In this document: piece by piece, positions 26,800-32,387 of the stretch | How positions within the stretch are numbered: position 1 is the first letter of the stretch | How the letters are laid out: the number at the start of each line of letters is the position of its first letter | NCBI GenBank assembly: GCA_938039915.1 | Contig: CALHUA010000006.1 | Coordinates: 1-32,387 of the forward strand | From: an uncultured Anderseniella sp. | GTDB lineage: Bacteria; Pseudomonadota; Alphaproteobacteria; Rhizobiales; Aestuariivirgaceae | Length of the DNA: 32,387 bases | Direction: 5' to 3' | Position numbers and translations under genes: made by a program | Notes under the pieces: generated by a model | The model's input: only the letters and a program-made list of their open reading frames with translations | Database searches by the model: none | Told to the model about the DNA's origin: nothing

Positions 26800-27687
26800 T
26801 CAGGTTTCGTCGGCAGTTCGGGCCGCGAGCGATCTTACAATCGACTGGAAGTTGTTTGTTACGGGAGACAAGCGGGTACGGGTTCGCCGCAGAATATCGA
26901 TACGCCGTCTAGCCAATGGTCTGGCGACCGGCAAGAACTTGATGTCGCCTGCTGCATTGTCCACCACCAGGCGCGGCAATACTGTAATACCGACATCGGC
27001 ACGAACCATTGCCATAAGCGATGTGGTATTTCGAACCATCAGTGTGGAGTTTCGGATAATACGCTGAATGGTGTCATCGGAAATTTGCGCACACAGTCCA
27101 TTTGCAATGAACGGCCATGCCGCAAGATCATTCCAGGCAAGCGGACCGGTTGATTTTGCCAGCGGGTGATCTGCCCGGCAAACGATCCCGAATGCGTCCG
27201 AAAACAGTTCTTCACTTTCAATCTCGCTGTTCTGCCCGGGGCCGGTTGCAATTCCGATATCTACGCGTTCACGTTCCAGTTCACGCAACACGGCTGCCGA
27301 ATCCATATCCTGGATATCAATATGAACGTTGGGATGATCCCGCAGAAACTCCCGGACGATCCCCGGCAAGATGGTTTCCGCGACGGACGGTACGACGGCA
27401 ATGCGCACGACGCCGGACCTGCCTTTCGCATAGTTTTCCATCGCCGTAACGGCACGCCCGAAATGATCGAGCTCACGTGCGGCCTCGTCGAGCGTAAACA
27501 GGCCCAGGGCTGTTAGCTTGCTCTTGCGCTCGGATTCAAACAGGGGAGCGCCGAGATGGTCTTCCAGTTGTTTGAGCATCATGGAAACAGCAGACGGCGT
27601 GCGCCCGAGATTATGTGCGGCATCCGCAAGGTTGCCGTTGCGGGCAACAGTCACGAAGCACCTGAGCATCTCAGTTTTTATAGCCAA
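26800..27687 (-). CDS. LysR-family transcriptional regulator
   Basis: MLRCFVTVARNGNLADAAHNLGRTPSAVSMMLKQLEDHLGAPLFE HTH; divergent from the ALDH operon. Confidence 0.93.
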   Translation of the reverse strand: MAIKTEMLRCFVTVARNGNLADAAHNLGRTPSAVSMMLKQLEDHLGAPLFESERKSKLTALGLFTLDEAARELDHFGRAVTAMENYAKGRSGVVRIAVVPSVAETILPGIVREFLRDHPNVHIDIQDMDSAAVLRELERERVDIGIATGPGQNSEIESEELFSDAFGIVCRADHPLAKSTGPLAWNDLAAWPFIANGLCAQISDDTIQRIIRNSTLMVRNTTSLMAMVRADVGITVLPRLVVDNAAGDIKFLPVARPLARRRIDILRRTRTRLSPVTNNFQSIVRSLAARTADET

Positions 27688-27698
27688 TTACAGTTTTC

Positions 27699-27714
27699 CT
27701 GAAATTAACTTCAG
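27699..27714. promoter_or_regulatory. candidate LysR binding site CTGAA-N6-TTCAG
   Basis: CTGAAATTAACTTCAG read directly; additional CTGAA half-site at 27729. Confidence 0.45.
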
Positions 27715-27806
27715 AAATTTGACTTTGACTGAAATCAATGGCCGTGTCCATACTTGCCGCTGGTAGCGCCCTGCCCGGCTGGTGGGACCTGGCGCAAGGA
27801 GGGGAT

Positions 27807-29255
27807 ATGACGAACCGGAATTTCAGCTTCATCGGCGGCGAATGGGTTGCCGGTGACAGCGAGATCGAAAACAGGAATCCATCCGATGTTTCCGACCTTA
27901 TCGGCACCTATGCTCAAGCCGGCGTGGACCAGCTTGAATCCGCGCTGGATGCCGCCCGCGCAGCACAAATACAATGGCGCAGCACAGGCATAGAGCAACG
28001 GTACAATGCCTTGATGGCAATTGGTCAGGAAATGATTGCCCGCTCCGGCGAACTTGGCGAGTTGCTGTCCCGCGAGGAGGGCAAACCCCGTGCCGAAGGT
28101 GTCGGAGAGGTTTATCGTGCCGGCCAGTTCTTCACCTATTACGCCGCCGAGACACTGCGCCAGATAGGCGATACCGCCGATTCGGTACGCGACAATATCG
28201 AGATAGACATACGGCGCGAACCTGTTGGTGTCGTAGCAATCATTTCACCGTGGAATTTTCCCATCGCAACTGCGAGCTGGAAAATCGCCCCTGCACTCGC
28301 TTTCGGTAATGCAGTTATCTGGAAGCCCGCGAACCTGACGCCCGCATCTGCTGTCGCCTTTGCTGAGATCGTGGAAAAACAGGATCTCCCGCGTGGGCTT
28401 TTCAATCTTGTAATGGGTTCGGGCAACGCTGTCGGCCAGCACCTGGTGGAAAGCTCCAAGGTGGATGCGATATCGTTTACCGGTTCGGTGCCGGTCGGCA
28501 AATCCATTGCAGCGGCAGCCCAGAACTTCACCAAGATACAACTTGAAATGGGCTCGAAGAATGCACTGGTAGTGATGGATGACTGCGATCTCGATCTTGC
28601 CGCTTCCTGCGCGCTGAACGGTGCGTTTGGCAGTACTGGCCAGAAATGCACAGCATCATCCAGGTTGATCGTACACCAGAACGTGCATGATGAATTCGTG
28701 GACAAGCTGGTGGCGGGTGCGCAGGCCTTCAAGGTCGGCCACGCATTGGAAGAAGGCACCCAGATCGGCCCTGTGGTCAGCGCAGGACAACTGCAGAGCA
28801 ACCTCGACTACATCGAACTCGGCAAGTCCGAAGGTGCCGACCTGCTATGCGGCGGCGGCCGGCTGGAACTCGCAACCGACGGCTACTTCATGCAGCCGGC
28901 CGTATTTGCCGGCACCGACAACTCCATGCGGATCAATCGCGAGGAGATGTTCGCCCCCATTGCCTGCGTCATCAAGACTGGCTCGTATGAGGAAGCGCTG
29001 CACTGCGTCAACGACACCGCGTTCGGCCTGACGTCAGGCATTGTCACCCGCTCGCTGTCGCGCGCTTCGCATTTCCGGCGCAACGCCAGAACCGGCTGTG
29101 TGATGGTCAACCTGCCCACGGCGGGAACAGACTACCATGTTCCCTTTGGAGGGCGCGGTGACAGCTCGTACGGACCACGCGAACAAGGCGGCTATGCGAA
29201 GGAATTCTATACAACTGTCAAAACCGCCTATATCGCATCCGGCGACCCGACATGA
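27807..29255 (+). CDS. NAD(P)-dependent aldehyde dehydrogenase (semialdehyde dehydrogenase-like)
   Basis: SPWNFPIATASWKIAPALAFGNAVIWKPANLTP, FTGSVPVGK, LEMGSKNALVV, GQKCTASSRL catalytic Cys; start at MTNRNFS (ORF open from 27738). Confidence 0.93.
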   Translation: MTNRNFSFIGGEWVAGDSEIENRNPSDVSDLIGTYAQAGVDQLESALDAARAAQIQWRSTGIEQRYNALMAIGQEMIARSGELGELLSREEGKPRAEGVGEVYRAGQFFTYYAAETLRQIGDTADSVRDNIEIDIRREPVGVVAIISPWNFPIATASWKIAPALAFGNAVIWKPANLTPASAVAFAEIVEKQDLPRGLFNLVMGSGNAVGQHLVESSKVDAISFTGSVPVGKSIAAAAQNFTKIQLEMGSKNALVVMDDCDLDLAASCALNGAFGSTGQKCTASSRLIVHQNVHDEFVDKLVAGAQAFKVGHALEEGTQIGPVVSAGQLQSNLDYIELGKSEGADLLCGGGRLELATDGYFMQPAVFAGTDNSMRINREEMFAPIACVIKTGSYEEALHCVNDTAFGLTSGIVTRSLSRASHFRRNARTGCVMVNLPTAGTDYHVPFGGRGDSSYGPREQGGYAKEFYTTVKTAYIASGDPT

Positions 29256-30283
29256 GCAATCCTGGCCATAGCCCGCGTATTGATTGCCTGCAATATGCCA
29301 ACTGGTCGGAGAAGATCTTCCGCCAGATGCGCAGCGGCAACGTGGACGCGGTGCATGTAACGATTGCCTACCATGAAAACTTTCGCGAAACGGTCCACAA
29401 TATCGAACGCTGGAACCGGTGGTTCGAGCAACTTCCCGAACTGATATTCCAGGGCCGGACCGCGGAGGACGTGCAACTGGCACGGGAAACCGGCAGGACT
29501 GCAATTTTCTTCGGATTTCAAAACCCCTCGCCAATGGAAGACGACATTGGCCTTGTCGAAGTCCTGCACACCCTTGGCGCCCGCTTCATGCAACTGAGCT
29601 ACAACAATCAGTCCCTGCTCGCGACCGGATGCTATGAGGCCGATGATAGCGGCATCACCCGCATGGGCCGCCAGGTCATCAGGGAAATGAACCGTGTCGG
29701 CATGGTTATCGACATGAGCCATTCCGCTGAGCGTTCCACCCTCGAGGCAATTGAAATTTCTGAACGCCCCATCGCCATCACCCATGCAAACCCTGCCTTC
29801 TGGCACCCGGCTCTGCGAAACAAGTCTGATGATGTTCTGCGCGCCCTGGGACAATCCGGCGGCATGTTGGGATTTTCGGTCTACCCGCATCATCTTAAAG
29901 GCTCCTCAGACTGCTCTCTGCAGAGCTTCTGCGATATGATAGCCCGCACGGCCGACCTCATGGGACCGGACCGGATCGGGATCGGCACCGACCTTTGCCA
30001 GGATCAGCCGGACACGGTCGTCGAGTGGATGCGGGTCGGTCGCTGGACCAAGGAAATCGACTATGGCGAAGGCTCCCGCGAAAATGCCGGGTTTCCCGAA
30101 ATGCCGTCATGGTTCGGTGACAACACCGATTTTGCAAACATTGAGACAGGGTTGCGTGCTGCCGGTTTTGATGCCGAAGGGGTCGCAGCCGTCATGGGTA
30201 ACAACTGGCTACGGTTCTATGGTCAGAGTTTCGGCACACACACATCGTCGGTCACCGACGGTCGAGTACAAGCTGCGCAATAA
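29252..30283 (+). CDS. M19-like (renal/membrane dipeptidase superfamily) protein, divergent
   Basis: LGARFMQLSYNNQSLLATGCYE, GLVIDMSH-like GMVIDMSHSAERS, ITHANPAFWHPALRNKSDDVLRAL, GGMLGFSVYPHHL, RIGIGTDL, MGNNWLRFY; 4-bp ATGA overlap with the ALDH gene. Confidence 0.85.
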   Translation: MSNPGHSPRIDCLQYANWSEKIFRQMRSGNVDAVHVTIAYHENFRETVHNIERWNRWFEQLPELIFQGRTAEDVQLARETGRTAIFFGFQNPSPMEDDIGLVEVLHTLGARFMQLSYNNQSLLATGCYEADDSGITRMGRQVIREMNRVGMVIDMSHSAERSTLEAIEISERPIAITHANPAFWHPALRNKSDDVLRALGQSGGMLGFSVYPHHLKGSSDCSLQSFCDMIARTADLMGPDRIGIGTDLCQDQPDTVVEWMRVGRWTKEIDYGEGSRENAGFPEMPSWFGDNTDFANIETGLRAAGFDAEGVAAVMGNNWLRFYGQSFGTHTSSVTDGRVQAAQ

Positions 30284-30370
30284 GCAGTAGAACGGCGGCA
30301 TTTCCCGGGAAGTGTCACTGCTAAAAAACATCTGCAACAATCACTGGGATAGGAAACTGGGATCAAGAAC

Positions 30371-32209
30371 ATGACAATAAAAGCACCTTTTACGGAACTT
30401 GAGATCAAGAAGTCTCCGGCAGGCTTCTATGAAGGCTACAGCATACCCATCGCCCTGATCAGCAAGCTGACAATGGTATTGCTGGTGATATGGGCGCTGG
30501 TCTGGCCGGCCAACGCAAATGGCGTACTGGGCAGTGTTAATTCATCACTGCTGCAGGGATTCAACGGGTTTTACATTATCATTGTCGGGCTGTTTGCTGT
30601 GTTCCTGGCAGTTATAGCAATCCTGCCACAAACCGGGAAGCGCCTGATGGGGCGCGCCGGTGAAGCACCGGAGTTTTCAAACTTCTCCTGGTTTTCAATG
30701 ATGTTCGGTGCCGGTCTCGGCGTCGGCCTGATGGTGTTCGCCACCGCTGAACCACTCGGGCTTTGGGGATCGAACCCCGAAACTGTTTCAGGTGCGGTGA
30801 AGGGCAACAGTCCGGAAGCGCTGACCAGCGCCTACAGGTACACTTTCCTGCACTACGGTTTTCATGCCTGGTCCATCTATGTCGTGACCGGCCTGTCACT
30901 GGCCTATTACGCCTATACCCGCGACATGCCGCTGACCATCCGCTCGGCTCTGACGCCGTTGTTCGGCAAACTCCTGAACGGTCCGCTTGGCCACATCGTC
31001 GATGTTCTCGGTGTTGTAGCTACAATTCTGGGTGTGTCGGTGACCATCGGTTTCGGCGTCAGCCAGTTCATTGACGGCATGTACGCCATTACCGGGATGG
31101 ACTGGATGATGGATCTGACAGGCGATGCGCCCAAACCGGGTACTGTCGGTCTGATAGTCGGCCTGGTGTGCATTATGGGCATGTCGATCATTTCGGCTGT
31201 CTCAGGCGTGGGACGCGGAGTGAAATACCTCTCCAACCTCAATCTGGTGCTTTCACTCATCCTGTTGCTGACATTCGTCATCTTCGGCTCGTTCCTGTTT
31301 GCCATGACGACGTACGCCACGGCACTGGCAGATTACATCTGGAACTTCCTGTCGCTGTCGTTCGGCGCCTACGGACCACAGTCAGCAGAAGCCTATGCAG
31401 CGGCCCTGCCGGCAGAAGCCAAGGCAGTTGCCAGCGAACTTTATGGCGGTGCCACCAATGCCTGGGGATCACTGGAAGGCTTCCAGAAGGGCCTCACAGG
31501 AACCGCAGCAGCACTGGCGCCTGAGGTTCAGACCGCCGCGTACAATGCAGGTACCCAGGGCCGTCAGTTCGGATGGCAATCCGGCTGGACCACGTTCTAC
31601 TGGGCATGGTGGATTGCATTCTCGCCATTCGTGGGCCTGTTCCTTGCACGCATCTCGAAAGGACGCACGGTTCGTGAGTTCATCCTGGGTTGTGTCATTG
31701 CACCATCGCTGGTGTGTTTTGCCTGGATGACCATTCTGGGCGGCACTGCAATTGACCTGGAACTGACCGGCGATGCCAATGGCGCGATCATAGCAGCGTC
31801 CAACACAGCCAAGCTGTTCGTCACGCTCGGCCAGATGATATCAGGCGGGTTCCTGACGGCCATCACCATCATGTGTGTGGTGCTGATCATGACATTCCTG
31901 GTTACCTCGGCCGACTCCGGCATCCTGGTGATGAACACCATCATGTCCGGCGGCGAACAGGAAACCGGCATCAAGCACCGCATTGTGTGGGGTGTTATCC
32001 TGACACTGGTGATCGGTACCCTGCTCGTTGCAGGCAAAACCAACGGCGGAGCAGATCCGATGGAGGCCCTGAAGAGCGCCATGATCATCGGTGCGCTGCC
32101 GTTCACCATGGTGATGGGACTGATGTGCGTGTCGCTGACCAAGGCCCTGTATCGCGACGGGCTGCGGGACAAGCACGCAGCAGCCACCGAGGCAGCCCCG
32201 GCTGAGTGA
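30371..32209 (+). CDS. BCCT-family transporter (copy 2) with an Ala-rich insertion
   Basis: EFSNFSWFSMMFGAGLGVGLMVFATAEP, FYWAWWIAFSPFVGLFLARISKGRTVREFI, FLVTSADSGILVMNT. Confidence 0.95.
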   Translation: MTIKAPFTELEIKKSPAGFYEGYSIPIALISKLTMVLLVIWALVWPANANGVLGSVNSSLLQGFNGFYIIIVGLFAVFLAVIAILPQTGKRLMGRAGEAPEFSNFSWFSMMFGAGLGVGLMVFATAEPLGLWGSNPETVSGAVKGNSPEALTSAYRYTFLHYGFHAWSIYVVTGLSLAYYAYTRDMPLTIRSALTPLFGKLLNGPLGHIVDVLGVVATILGVSVTIGFGVSQFIDGMYAITGMDWMMDLTGDAPKPGTVGLIVGLVCIMGMSIISAVSGVGRGVKYLSNLNLVLSLILLLTFVIFGSFLFAMTTYATALADYIWNFLSLSFGAYGPQSAEAYAAALPAEAKAVASELYGGATNAWGSLEGFQKGLTGTAAALAPEVQTAAYNAGTQGRQFGWQSGWTTFYWAWWIAFSPFVGLFLARISKGRTVREFILGCVIAPSLVCFAWMTILGGTAIDLELTGDANGAIIAASNTAKLFVTLGQMISGGFLTAITIMCVVLIMTFLVTSADSGILVMNTIMSGGEQETGIKHRIVWGVILTLVIGTLLVAGKTNGGADPMEALKSAMIIGALPFTMVMGLMCVSLTKALYRDGLRDKHAAATEAAPAE

Positions 32210-32230
32210 ACGAGGCTGATCTACACGACT

Positions 32231-32263
32231 GGCCCCCGCTGCTTGCGCAGCGGGGGCCTTTTA
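32231..32263 (+). terminator. Rho-independent terminator after BCCT copy 2
   Basis: GGCCCCCGCTGCTTGCGCAGCGGGGGCC followed by TTTTAG. Confidence 0.9.
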
Positions 32264-32269
32264 GTATTC

Positions 32270-32360
32270 CGCTCACGCAAGCAGCCTGACGGCTGCGCTC
32301 CGCTAGGGCGCACTTCGTGCGGCGCGCGGTCGCGCTTGCCTCAGCACCAAGGTGCATCGG
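32270..32360. repeat. dispersed multi-hairpin intergenic repeat, copy B
   Basis: cgctcacgcaagcagcctgacggctgcgctccgctagggcgcacttcgtgcggcgcgcggtcgcgcttgcctcagcaccaaggtgcatcgg closely matches 5379-5468. Confidence 0.85.
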
Positions 32361-32387
32361 ATTCGAGTTCAGGACGAATATTGTGAT

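Noticed and set aside
31597-32187. 196-aa minus-strand ORF and similar long ORFs opposite both BCCT genes
   Set aside because: Shadow ORFs generated by the codon bias of the strongly supported BCCT genes.

Overview
This 32.4 kb window is gene-dense and GC-rich, and reads as an alphaproteobacterial chromosome. The evidence is the NDUFS4-like complex I subunit, DUF192, double-CSD and tRNA-Pro neighbourhood plus general protein character. I support about 34 protein-coding genes and two tRNAs: tRNA-Arg(TCT) and tRNA-Pro(TGG), both on the minus strand. Contents from left to right: an IlvD/Edd-family dehydratase, a SnoaL-like protein, an EF-hand protein, an FMO-like flavoprotein, a LysE exporter, a PNPOx-like protein, an SDR, a LysR regulator, a GNAT, a transglutaminase-like protein, a class I glutamine amidotransferase, a divergent Lrp/AsnC-LysE pair, a quinol monooxygenase-like protein, AzlCD divergent from a CGNR zinc-finger regulator, an ArsR-SRPBCC operon, a GH24 lysozyme, a P-loop (SIMIBI-like) protein of unclear role, an OmpR-type response regulator and HAMP histidine kinase, an MFS transporter, two orphan secreted proteins, and a betaine-type island (BCCT, LysR, ALDH, M19-like, BCCT). 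I saw no CRISPR array, transposase, integrase or classical defence island. The most interesting non-annotated signals are: a roughly 90-bp multi-hairpin repeat present at both 5379-5468 and 32270-32360, with most differences falling in loops or at stem edges; a perfect 14-bp inverted repeat at 5704-5739; a roughly 11-bp-phased half-site array upstream of the P-loop gene that sits next to an OmpR-family regulator; paired AACC-N8-GGTT sites exactly 42 bp apart between azlC and the CGNR gene; and an M19-like protein that appears to lack some canonical metal ligands inside an ALDH-M19-BCCT operon. All functional assignments are by eye; no database search was run.
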